Source: DQWO01 sp964478545
GTDB taxonomy: Bacteria > Desulfobacterota > Anaeroferrophillalia > Anaeroferrophillales > Anaeroferrophillaceae
Assembly: GCA_964478545.1 (NCBI GenBank)
Contig: CAYZIS010000007.1
Location: forward strand, 1-64,000
Direction: 5' to 3'
DNA length: 64,000 nt
Part shown: positions 7,831 through 15,640 of the stretch, piece by piece
Numbering within the stretch: the first letter of the stretch is position 1
How the letters are laid out: every line of letters starts with the position of its first letter
Position numbers and translations under genes: made by a program
Notes under the pieces: model-generated
Database searches by the model: none
Told to the model about the DNA's origin: nothing
What the model saw: the letters and a program-made list of their open reading frames with translations, nothing else

Positions 7831-8589
7831 ATGAAAAAAAGAAATATTTTAATCTCCAATGATGATGGAATTCATTCCTTTGGAATCAGGGTGCTGGCTG
7901 AAGCCTTGGCTTCACTGGCTAAGGTGACGGTGGTGGCTCCTGACCGGGAACAGAGTGCCTGCAGCCATTCCCTGACTTTGCGGAATCCCCTGCGGGTTGA
8001 AAAGCTGGAGGAGGGTTTTTATGCTGTTGACGGTACACCCACCGATTGTATTAATCTGGCAGTGAATGCGATCATGAAAGATAATCCCCCTGACCTGGTG
8101 GTTTCCGGCATCAATAAAGGGGGAAACCTGGGGGATGATGTTACCTATTCGGGAACGGTGGCCGCGGCCTTTGAAGGGACTTTGCTGGGTATTCCTTCCA
8201 TGGCTGTTTCCCTGGTCATCGGTCGGGAACATCACTTTGAAACTGCAGCCCGGGTAGCCGTTGAAATCACCGAGAAAATTTTTCAACAGGGGATGCCGGA
8301 AGATACCTTGTTTAATGTTAATGTCCCTGATTGTACCTGGGATTCTCTGCCCGGTTATCGTATAGCTGCTCAAGGTAAGAGGATTTATTCCGACGCGATA
8401 ACGGAGAACAAGGATCCCCGGGGGCAGAAATATTACTGGATTGGTGGTGATACCCTGGGTGGGGTGGAAATTGAAGATTCGGATTTCCAGGTTGTTCAGC
8501 AGGGTTATGTTTCATTAACGCCGCTTCATCTTGATTTGACCAATTATCGGGTGATGGAAAGCATCCGATGCTGGGAATGGTCACGATGA
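7831..8589 (+). CDS. surE: 5'-nucleotidase SurE
   Basis: From the ATG at 7831 the protein has 252 residues, normal for SurE. It contains the N-terminal NILISNDDGI metal site (Asp-Asp), VVAPDREQSACSHSLTL, GTPTDCINLAV and SGINKGGNLGDDVTYSGT, the active-site set of this metal-dependent phosphatase. SurE removes phosphate from 5'/3'-nucleotides and short polyphosphates in stationary phase. The open frame continues upstream to 7750, but family sequence starts at MKKRNILIS. Its TGA overlaps the start of miaB (ATGA at 8586-8589), beginning a tightly packed four-gene run with miaB, a VanZ-like gene and a PHP gene. Confidence 0.96.
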   Translation: MKKRNILISNDDGIHSFGIRVLAEALASLAKVTVVAPDREQSACSHSLTLRNPLRVEKLEEGFYAVDGTPTDCINLAVNAIMKDNPPDLVVSGINKGGNLGDDVTYSGTVAAAFEGTLLGIPSMAVSLVIGREHHFETAARVAVEITEKIFQQGMPEDTLFNVNVPDCTWDSLPGYRIAAQGKRIYSDAITENKDPRGQKYYWIGGDTLGGVEIEDSDFQVVQQGYVSLTPLHLDLTNYRVMESIRCWEWSR

Positions 8590-9929
8590 ATCTCTACCTG
8601 GAAACCTACGGCTGTCAGATGAATGTCAGCGATTCGCAGAAAATTGAAACGCTTTTAGGGGAAGAAGGCTATCAGCTGGTGAGTGACTTTCACCAGGCCG
8701 ATCTGATTATTATCAATACGTGCAGTGTTCGGGAGAAACCAGAACAAAAGGTATTCAGCGCTCTGGGGCGATACCTGCCGTTGAAGCGTCAGAATTCCCG
8801 GTTGGTGGTAGCCGTTGGCGGTTGTGTGGCCCAGCAGTGGGGGGCGCAATTGCAGCAAAAATGTCCCGGGCTGGATATTGTTTTCGGCACCCATGCCATT
8901 GATGCCCTGCCAGCCATGGTGCGGAAAGTCAGAAACACCTGTCTGCCGCAGTTTGATACGGATTTTCGTCCCGCCATCTCTTCGCTGGATATTATCCCCC
9001 GTTATGCTGCCGGAACCCTGACGGCTTTTGTTACTATCATGCAGGGCTGTAATAATTATTGCAGCTACTGCATTGTTCCCTATGTCCGGGGGCGGGAATA
9101 CAGCCGCCCCAGTGTCTCCATTATAGCTGAAATCAGGCTGTTGGCTGAGAAAGGAATCAGGGAAGTGATTCTTCTGGGTCAAAACGTTAATTCCTATGGA
9201 CTGAAAACGTTAGGAGAGCTTAATTTCCCCCAGTTGCTGGCTCGGGTCAATGAAATTCATGGCATCGAGCGTATTCGTTTTATCACTTCCCATCCCAAGG
9301 ATTTATCTGATGAGCTGATTGCCGCGTTTGTAGGTCTTGACCACCTTTGTCCCCAGATTCATCTGCCATTGCAGGCTGGTTCCGACAGGATTCTTAAACG
9401 TATGGGACGAGGTTACAGCACCGCTGAATACTTTGATAAAGTAGAAGGGTTGTGCCAGGTTTGCCCGGAAATTGCTTTTTCCTCGGATATGATTATCGGT
9501 TTTCCCGGCGAGAGTGATGAAGATTTTCAAAAGACCATGGATATGATCCGCCGGGTGCGCTATGATACGGTCTATTCGTTTAAATATTCTCCCCGTCCCG
9601 GAACCCGGGCAGCGTCTTTTCCTGATCAGGTTGAGGAGACGGTGAAGAAAGAGCGGCTGCGGATTTTTCAAGTCCTGCAGGATGAGATTACCAGCGAAAA
9701 TTTACGGATCTTGGAGGGGACAACCCAGGAGATTCTGGTAACTGGTCCGGCCAAGTGGGGAGGGAAGCAGTGGGTTGGTCGCACGCCTACCAACCAGATT
9801 GTCAATTTTCTTGCTGATGAGAATTTTACCGGTCATTTTATTACGGTCCGGATTTCCCGGGCATTGCGGCATTCACTCCAGGGTACCCTTAAGGGAGAAG
9901 TTATCGGTAATGACTGCTCGCAAACTTGA
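8586..9929 (+). CDS. miaB: tRNA-2-methylthio-N6-dimethylallyladenosine synthase MiaB
   Basis: A 447-residue protein with the three parts of methylthiotransferases. The N-terminal UPF0004 domain has cysteines in TYGCQMNVSDS, INTCSVRE and VGGCVAQQ. The radical-SAM domain has CNNYCSYCIVPY (CxxxCxxC) followed by VRGREYSR. The TRAM domain is at the C-terminus (about residues 370-440). It adds the methylthio group to i6A37 of tRNAs reading UNN codons. The start at 8586 is chosen because it overlaps the surE stop and begins MNLYLETYGC as in relatives. The next gene starts inside its 3' end. Confidence 0.96.
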   Translation: MNLYLETYGCQMNVSDSQKIETLLGEEGYQLVSDFHQADLIIINTCSVREKPEQKVFSALGRYLPLKRQNSRLVVAVGGCVAQQWGAQLQQKCPGLDIVFGTHAIDALPAMVRKVRNTCLPQFDTDFRPAISSLDIIPRYAAGTLTAFVTIMQGCNNYCSYCIVPYVRGREYSRPSVSIIAEIRLLAEKGIREVILLGQNVNSYGLKTLGELNFPQLLARVNEIHGIERIRFITSHPKDLSDELIAAFVGLDHLCPQIHLPLQAGSDRILKRMGRGYSTAEYFDKVEGLCQVCPEIAFSSDMIIGFPGESDEDFQKTMDMIRRVRYDTVYSFKYSPRPGTRAASFPDQVEETVKKERLRIFQVLQDEITSENLRILEGTTQEILVTGPAKWGGKQWVGRTPTNQIVNFLADENFTGHFITVRISRALRHSLQGTLKGEVIGNDCSQT

Positions 9930-10314
9930 ACCATCCCTGATTATTTGGTATGCGTTCCCCTTGCTGGGCTATTGTGCTTTGATTTTTTATCTTTCCTCCC
10001 AGTCAAATATTGAGCTGCCGTCCTTCACTCAGTCTGATAAACTTTTGCATTTGGCAGAATATGCTGTCCTTGGCTTCCTGGCCTATCGTTTTTTTCGGCG
10101 ATGGCTGCCAGAAAAATCAGCGGTGTTTGTGGTTATACTTGCCTTTTTATCTGCTCTGTTTTATGGTGTAAGTGATGAATTTCATCAATTTTTTGTTTCG
10201 GGACGTGACTGTTCCTGGTTTGATATTTTGGCAGATGGGGCCGGGGGATATCTTGGGGCCCGGGTTACCATGCTTATTTTTCGAAAAGGAAGGGGGGAGA
10301 TGATTGATGATTGA
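9910..10314 (+). CDS. VanZ-like membrane protein
   Basis: A 134-residue protein with about four hydrophobic segments. It has the VanZ-family pattern: FYLSSQSNIELP, then DKLLHLAEYAVLGFLAYR and GVSDEFHQFFVSGRDCSWFDILADGAGGYLG split around a membrane segment. Family members are often linked with envelope or antibiotic functions, but most, including this subgroup, have no known role. It starts at the ATG at 9910, inside the end of miaB (20-base overlap), and its own end overlaps the PHP gene, so it belongs to the same operon. Confidence 0.85.
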   Translation: MTARKLEPSLIIWYAFPLLGYCALIFYLSSQSNIELPSFTQSDKLLHLAEYAVLGFLAYRFFRRWLPEKSAVFVVILAFLSALFYGVSDEFHQFFVSGRDCSWFDILADGAGGYLGARVTMLIFRKGRGEMIDD

Positions 10315-10963
10315 TCTGCATACCCATACACTGTTCAGTGACGGAGTCCTGTTGCCGGCAGAGTTGGCCCGTCGGGCCCAGGTTCTTGACTATAAAGCTC
10401 TGGCTATGACTGATCACGTGGACAGTTCCAACCTTGATTTTGTCTTGCCCAGACTGGTTGCCGTTTGTGCCGATTTGCAGCCGGAAATGTCCATTACCTT
10501 GATTCCTGGAGTGGAAATAACCCATGTTCCCCCGGCTTCAATTGCTCGTTTGGCCGCCAAAGCCCGTGATCTTGGGGCAAAAATTATCATTGTTCATGGT
10601 GAGTCAGTGGTGGAGCCGGTCTGTCCGGGAACCAACCAAGCGGCCTTGGAAAGTGATATTGATATTTTGGCCCACCCGGGATTGATTTCGGAGATGGAAG
10701 CGGAACGAGCAGCCAAAATGGGAATCTGCCTGGAAATTACCACCCGGGGGGGGCATAGCATCACTAACGGTCATGTGGCAAAGGTTGCTCGGGAATTCGG
10801 AGCTCCACTAGTCCTTAATAATGATGCCCATGTTCCCGGTGATCTGGTGCGATTGGAATTTGCTGAAAAAGTTGCCAGGGGAGCCGGGTTGACCGGGGCG
10901 GAATGGCAATCCATGAGGGAGAAATCGAAAGAATTGGTCCAGCGGGCGTTGCTGGCTTTGTAA
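10307..10963 (+). CDS. PHP-domain metallophosphoesterase, histidinol-phosphatase-like
   Basis: The 218-residue protein starts MIDLHTHTLFSDG, the first metal-binding motif of PHP enzymes, followed by AMTDHVDSSN, LIPGVEITH, IIVHGESVVEPVCPG, IDILAHPGL, LEITTRGGHS and NNDAHVPGDL, so all metal ligands are present. Proteins of this histidinol-phosphatase-like group hydrolyse phosphate esters of unknown identity. A very strong GGAAGGGGGGAG ribosome site precedes it. A TTG at 10304 directly before the ATG is an alternative start. It is the last gene of the surE-miaB run. Confidence 0.87.
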   Translation: MIDLHTHTLFSDGVLLPAELARRAQVLDYKALAMTDHVDSSNLDFVLPRLVAVCADLQPEMSITLIPGVEITHVPPASIARLAAKARDLGAKIIIVHGESVVEPVCPGTNQAALESDIDILAHPGLISEMEAERAAKMGICLEITTRGGHSITNGHVAKVAREFGAPLVLNNDAHVPGDLVRLEFAEKVARGAGLTGAEWQSMREKSKELVQRALLAL

Positions 10964-11114
10964 AAACTCCATCTTCTTTGTTATGCTGCAACCTTCGTCA
11001 TTACAACGTACTGAAAGTATGCCTCATGACTCAGGTTTTGCCTGCCTCGAATATGCAGCTTTTACTGTGCCATCGGTTTTATCTTTTTGAGAGGGTGTCG
11101 GTTTTAGGAAATAT
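10964..11114. repeat. Intergenic region with diverged palindromic repeat
   Basis: The region starts with AAAACTCCATCTTCTTTG, nearly the same as bases 5815-5834 before hicA's flanking repeat, and carries TTTGCCTGCCTCGAATATGC, similar to the right arm of the 5664-5790 hairpin. No gene was seen. It separates convergent genes and may serve as terminator DNA. Confidence 0.4.
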
Positions 11115-12254
11115 TTAACCTTTGATTTTTCCTTTACCTCCTTTTTTAGCGGCGTAAAGATGCTGATCTGCTTGGTTCAGTAGGGCTTCAGGGGTTTCGA
11201 TGCCGGCTGTGGGGAAGGTTGCCAGGCCCAGGGAAAGGGAACAGGTTGTTTTTGCCATTTCCGTCAGTGATATTTCTGTTCCCCCGGTTTTTTTAAGAAT
11301 TTTATCAGCAACCGTCCTGGCCTGCTCCTCATCCGTGTGAGGCATAATAACCAGAAATTCATCCCCGCCATAGCAAATTACCGCATCATTTCTCCTGGTA
11401 TTATCAATCAGTATGTCTCCCAAGGTGCTCAGGACCAGATCTCCTGCTCCATGACCGTAGTGATCATTAATCTGTTTGAAATCATCAAGATCGATCATGA
11501 GAATTGAAAGCGGGTGATGATAGCGTTTTGCCCGTTCAAATTCCAGTGGCAGAAGTTCGGCCAGGGAACGACGGTTATAAAGGCCAGTCAGCTGATCTGT
11601 TCGGGAAATTTTTTCCAGCTGGCTACGGGTGGTCAGGTTTTCGATGGCTATTGCCAGCCGGCTGCTGAGCCGCTCGATAAAATCCGTAGCGAAGGATGGA
11701 TGAAATTTTTTTTCGTCATTACTGGCAAGCATGAGGATGCCCATCAATCGGTTGCCGGCTTTCAGCGGGATAGAGGCAGAAGAACCAATCTCCAGTTTTG
11801 ATTTTTTTGATGCCCGGAAGAGCTCTGCCAACTCTGGCAACAGGCCGCTGGAAATAAGTGGCTGGTGCTGGGGGAAAAAGTTTTGGTATATGCCCTTGGG
11901 GATACTTGTCAGGGGTAAAAGGTCTGCCGTTGTTTCCGTAGCGGCCAGAGGGGGATCTGCTATCCTTTCCAGAACGGAATCCAGTAACGCCACCGTAACC
12001 AAGGGGATAGTAAACTGCTCAATAAGTTCATGCTGCAGGGAAGTTATTAATTGGGATAGATTATCAGCAGCGAAAATTGCTTCTTCTAACTTGTCGTAAT
12101 GATGTTGACGATCCTCGTTTTCCCGGCCGATCTCCATGATATGGGACAATTTGTCCCTCAGTTCCTGGTTTTCTGAAAAAATTTTATCAAATATAGCTTG
12201 TTTTACATCCAAAACCGGATTGGTTGATTGCTTTTTAGAAGTTTTGTTAGTCAT
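11115..12254 (-). CDS. Diguanylate cyclase with GAF-like sensor domain
   Basis: A 379-residue protein. Residues about 1-60 include a coiled region (ENQELRDKLSHIMEIGRENE), 70-205 look like a GAF-type domain (IPLVTVALLDSVLER; LMGILMLASNDEKKFHPSF) and 215-379 a GGDEF domain. The domain has DQLTGLYNRRS, the nucleotide-binding IDLDDFKQINDHYGHGAGD, and an intact active-site loop CYGGDEFLVIMP, so c-di-GMP synthesis is expected. No RxxD inhibitory site is evident before the loop. There is no signal peptide, so it is cytoplasmic. It starts ten bases after the EndoIII-like gene and is probably cotranscribed with it. Confidence 0.92.
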   Translation of the reverse strand: MTNKTSKKQSTNPVLDVKQAIFDKIFSENQELRDKLSHIMEIGRENEDRQHHYDKLEEAIFAADNLSQLITSLQHELIEQFTIPLVTVALLDSVLERIADPPLAATETTADLLPLTSIPKGIYQNFFPQHQPLISSGLLPELAELFRASKKSKLEIGSSASIPLKAGNRLMGILMLASNDEKKFHPSFATDFIERLSSRLAIAIENLTTRSQLEKISRTDQLTGLYNRRSLAELLPLEFERAKRYHHPLSILMIDLDDFKQINDHYGHGAGDLVLSTLGDILIDNTRRNDAVICYGGDEFLVIMPHTDEEQARTVADKILKKTGGTEISLTEMAKTTCSLSLGLATFPTAGIETPEALLNQADQHLYAAKKGGKGKIKG

Positions 12255-12263
12255 ATATCAATC

Positions 12264-12926
12264 TCAAAATCCTGTTAACGGGCAGTCTTTACAACGGGGG
12301 TGTTTTCGCTGGCAGTATTCCTTGCCGGCACGGACCAGCAGGGCATGAAACTCGTTGTATATTTGTGCCTCAGGTTTTATGCTTCTATGAATAGTGGCTT
12401 GTACCTGGTCATAATCTGATGTTTTTTCAACAAGATCATGGCGACTGAATATCCTGATGGTATAGGCATCAACGACAAAAACCGGCCGATTGAAAGCGTA
12501 AAGAAGAATACTGTCTGCGGTTTCCTTGCCGATGCCATGGACGTCCAGCAACCAGACGCGCAAAGTCTTGGTTGGCAGGGTTTCAAGCTGAGCTACGCTC
12601 CCATGCTCACGTAAAAGCCTTTGGCTGAAACCCTGGAGACGCTTGGCTTTCTGGTTGTAATATCCTGATGATCGGATATATTTAGCCAGATGTTCAAGCT
12701 TAATCTCTGCCAACTTCTTGAAATCCATCAGCTCTTCCCGACGTAAAACGGCGAGGGCCCGTTCAACGTTTTTCCAGGAAGTATTTTGGGTCAGAATTGC
12801 TCCAATGATGGTTTCTTCAATGCTTTCCGCCGGCCACCACGATTGCGGCCCATATGCTGCCAAAAGGGTTTGGAACATTCGGACTGGGCGCTGATCGACA
12901 ATACCTGTGCTTTGAGATGTTCCCAT
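12264..12926 (-). CDS. Endonuclease III-like HhH-GPD DNA glycosylase lacking the fourth cluster cysteine
   Basis: A 220-residue protein of the HhH-GPD superfamily, in the group beginning with AAYGPQSWWPA and GAILTQNTSWKNVERAL. The helix-hairpin-helix reads LLDVHGIGKETADSILLYAF and the catalytic aspartate is in VFVVDAYTIRI. The iron-sulfur loop of EndoIII is C-x6-C-x2-C-x5-C. Here CQRKHPRCKDCPLTGF supplies three cysteines and the UGA stop (12266-12264) falls exactly where the fourth should be, with GAT TGA after it. The protein may have lost its 4Fe-4S cluster, or the UGA may be read through as selenocysteine. Either way base-excision repair is the family role. Confidence 0.85.
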   Translation of the reverse strand: MGTSQSTGIVDQRPVRMFQTLLAAYGPQSWWPAESIEETIIGAILTQNTSWKNVERALAVLRREELMDFKKLAEIKLEHLAKYIRSSGYYNQKAKRLQGFSQRLLREHGSVAQLETLPTKTLRVWLLDVHGIGKETADSILLYAFNRPVFVVDAYTIRIFSRHDLVEKTSDYDQVQATIHRSIKPEAQIYNEFHALLVRAGKEYCQRKHPRCKDCPLTGF

Positions 12927-12952
12927 TCCTTCGCCGAAAGCTGATCGCTTTC

Positions 12953-15610
12953 TTACTCTTTTAATGCGGCCTGGGCTGCGGCCAGCCTGGCAATGGGAAC
13001 CCGGTAGGGAGAACAGCTGACATAGTTGAGCCCGGCCCGGTGGCAGAATTCAACCGATGCCGGTTCGCCTCCATGTTCGCCACAGATACCGACCTTCAGG
13101 TTCGGGCGCGTTTGTCGGCCTTTGCTGACCCCCATTTCCACCAGCGCTCCAACCCCGTCAACATCGATGGTTACAAAAGGATCGCGGGCAAAAATCCCCT
13201 GCTCAATATAATCTTTCAGGAATTTTCCGGCATCATCACGGCTGAGCCCAAAGGTGGTTTGGGTCAGGTCGTTAGTGCCGAAGGAGAAAAATTCTGCTTC
13301 CTTGGCAATCTCATCGGCAGTAATGGCCGCCCGTGGCAGTTCAATCATGGTGCCGATCATATACTTCAAAGTAATGCCGTAACGGGAAATAGTTTCATCA
13401 CAAACGAGAACAATTTTTTCTTTGAGGATTTGCAATTCTTTAACATCGGCAACCAGGGGCACCATGATTTCCGGAATGATATCCAGTTGTTTTTCCTTGA
13501 CCAGTTCACAGGCAGCTTCCATGATTGCCTGGGTCTGCATGATATAGATTTCCGGGAAGGAAATGCCAAGTCGGCAGCCACGGTGACCCAGCATGGGATT
13601 AAATTCATGCAAGGCCGCCGTTCTTTCCTTGAGTATTTCAAAGGGAACTCCCATGGATTGTGCCAGCTCTTTCAGCTCCTGGTCGGTATGGGGCAGGAAC
13701 TCATGCAACGGGGGATCCAGCAGCCGGATGGTAACCGGCAGGCCATTCATAGCGGTGAAAATTCCCAAAAAATCGCTTTTCTGCATCGGCAGAATTTTTG
13801 TCAATGCTTTTTGCCTTCCGGGAAGATCATCGGCCAGAATCATTTCCCGTACCGCCATAATCCTATCTTCATCAAAAAACATATGTTCAGTCCGACATAA
13901 ACCAATACCTTCGGCACCGAAATTGCGGGCGACGGTTGAATCATGGGGCGTATCAGCGTTTGTTCTCACCTGTAAGCGGCGGAATCCGTCAACCCATTCC
14001 ATGAAGGTGCCGAATTCGCCGGTCAGGGCAGGTTCGATGGTGGGGATGGTGCCAAGGAATACTTCACCGGTTGAGCCATCCAAGGTGATAACATCACCTT
14101 TTTTGACGATGGTATCTCCAACCTTGAAAAATTTTGCTTCGTAATCCACCCGTATGTCGCCGCAACCGGCTACACAGCATTTTCCCATACCCCGGGCAAC
14201 AACGGCCGCATGGGAGGTCATCCCACCACGGGCAGTTAAAATGCCACGGGAGGCATACATGCCGTGAATGTCTTCCGGTGACGTTTCAACCCTGACCAGG
14301 ATAACCGGTTTTCCTTCTTCGTTAAAATCCTGAGCTTCATCGGCAGAGAAAACCACTTCCCCGCAGGCGGCTCCGGGGGAAGCGGGTAGTCCTTTTGCCA
14401 GGGTGTTCCGGGGGGCATTGGGGTCCAGCATTGGGTGTAGAAGCTGATCCAGTTGTTGAGGATCAATACGTAAAACAGCCTCTTTTTTATCGATCAGACC
14501 TTCCTGGACCATATCCACCGCAATTTTAATCGATGCCTTACTGGTTCGTTTACCGTTTCTGGTCTGCAAGAGCCAGAGTTTACCTTTTTCAATCGTAAAT
14601 TCAAGGTCCTGCATGTCACGGTAATGATGTTCAAGTTTTTGGTATATCTCCACCAGTTGCAGGTAAATGGCCGGCATGATTTCTTCCAGGGATGGAAGCG
14701 AAGCATCAGTTTTGCCAACATTGTTGATCGGTTGTGGGGTACGAATACCGGCAACCACGTCCTCTCCCTGGGCATTGACCAGGAATTCGCCGAAAAAATA
14801 GTTCTCCCCAGTTGATGGATCCCGGGTAAAGGCGACGCCGGTAGCACAGTCATCACCCATGTTGCCAAAAACCATGGTTTGCACATTAACGGCCGTTCCC
14901 CAATGATCAGGAATGTTATTTAATCGTCGATAAGTGATAGCCCTCTGATTATTCCAGGATTTAAAAACCGCCGAGATTGCTCCCCACAACTGGGCCTCGG
15001 GATCTTCCGGAAAGACGGAACCGGTTATTTCCTTAATACGTTCCTTGAGCAGTCCCACAAGTTCCTTGAGATCCAGAGCATCGAGTTCGGTATCCAGTTT
15101 CACTCCCTTTTTCTCTTTCGCCTCTTCCAGCAGGATTTCGAGTTTTTCCCCGTCGATACCCATAACCACATTTCCGTACATTTGGATAAAGCGGCGGTAG
15201 CTGTCATAGGCAAAGCGTTCATTACCGGATTGTTTGATAATGCCCTTGATGGTATCATCATTAAGGCCGAGGTTAAGGACGGTATCCATCATGCCAGGCA
15301 TGGAAACCCGGGCTCCGGAACGGACAGAGAAAAGCAGGGGATTGACAGGATCGCCAAAACGGTGTCCCATAGTGTCCTCCGTTTTTTTCAAGGCTTCCTG
15401 TACTTGTTCAGCCAGTCCTTCGGGATATTGGTCCTGATGCTGATAAAAATACACGCAAGTGTTGGTACTGAGAGTAAATCCGGGAGGGACAGGAATGCCG
15501 ATACTGGTCATTTCTGCCAGGTTGGCCCCCTTGCCACCCAGAATATTTTTCATGGAAGCATTTCCCTCAGCTACACCATTACCAAATGTATAAACATGTT
15601 GTTCAGCCAT
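12953..15610 (-). CDS. ppdK: Pyruvate, phosphate dikinase
   Basis: An 885-residue enzyme with the three-domain PPDK order. The N-terminal nucleotide-binding domain has LGGKGANLAEM and SVRSGARVSMPGMMDTVLNL. The swivelling phosphohistidine domain has GGMTSHAAVVARGMGKCCV. The C-terminal PEP domain has GLCRTEHMFF, FSFGTNDLTQTTFGLSRDD and the final GICGEHGGEPASV. It interconverts pyruvate, ATP and phosphate with PEP, AMP and pyrophosphate, and in anaerobes can run either way. A GGGGAGGA ribosome site precedes the ATG at 15610 (a TTG one codon earlier is possible). It lies just downstream of glyS, probably in one transcript. Confidence 0.97.
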   Translation of the reverse strand: MAEQHVYTFGNGVAEGNASMKNILGGKGANLAEMTSIGIPVPPGFTLSTNTCVYFYQHQDQYPEGLAEQVQEALKKTEDTMGHRFGDPVNPLLFSVRSGARVSMPGMMDTVLNLGLNDDTIKGIIKQSGNERFAYDSYRRFIQMYGNVVMGIDGEKLEILLEEAKEKKGVKLDTELDALDLKELVGLLKERIKEITGSVFPEDPEAQLWGAISAVFKSWNNQRAITYRRLNNIPDHWGTAVNVQTMVFGNMGDDCATGVAFTRDPSTGENYFFGEFLVNAQGEDVVAGIRTPQPINNVGKTDASLPSLEEIMPAIYLQLVEIYQKLEHHYRDMQDLEFTIEKGKLWLLQTRNGKRTSKASIKIAVDMVQEGLIDKKEAVLRIDPQQLDQLLHPMLDPNAPRNTLAKGLPASPGAACGEVVFSADEAQDFNEEGKPVILVRVETSPEDIHGMYASRGILTARGGMTSHAAVVARGMGKCCVAGCGDIRVDYEAKFFKVGDTIVKKGDVITLDGSTGEVFLGTIPTIEPALTGEFGTFMEWVDGFRRLQVRTNADTPHDSTVARNFGAEGIGLCRTEHMFFDEDRIMAVREMILADDLPGRQKALTKILPMQKSDFLGIFTAMNGLPVTIRLLDPPLHEFLPHTDQELKELAQSMGVPFEILKERTAALHEFNPMLGHRGCRLGISFPEIYIMQTQAIMEAACELVKEKQLDIIPEIMVPLVADVKELQILKEKIVLVCDETISRYGITLKYMIGTMIELPRAAITADEIAKEAEFFSFGTNDLTQTTFGLSRDDAGKFLKDYIEQGIFARDPFVTIDVDGVGALVEMGVSKGRQTRPNLKVGICGEHGGEPASVEFCHRAGLNYVSCSPYRVPIARLAAAQAALKE

Positions 15611-15640
15611 CAATATCCTCCCCAGGTATTCTGAAAGTTA

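Noticed and set aside
12264..12266. Firm call of a selenoprotein for the EndoIII-like gene
   Set aside because: The UGA position is striking, but no convincing stem-loop follows it and no selenocysteine machinery is in the window, so it is reported only as a finding.
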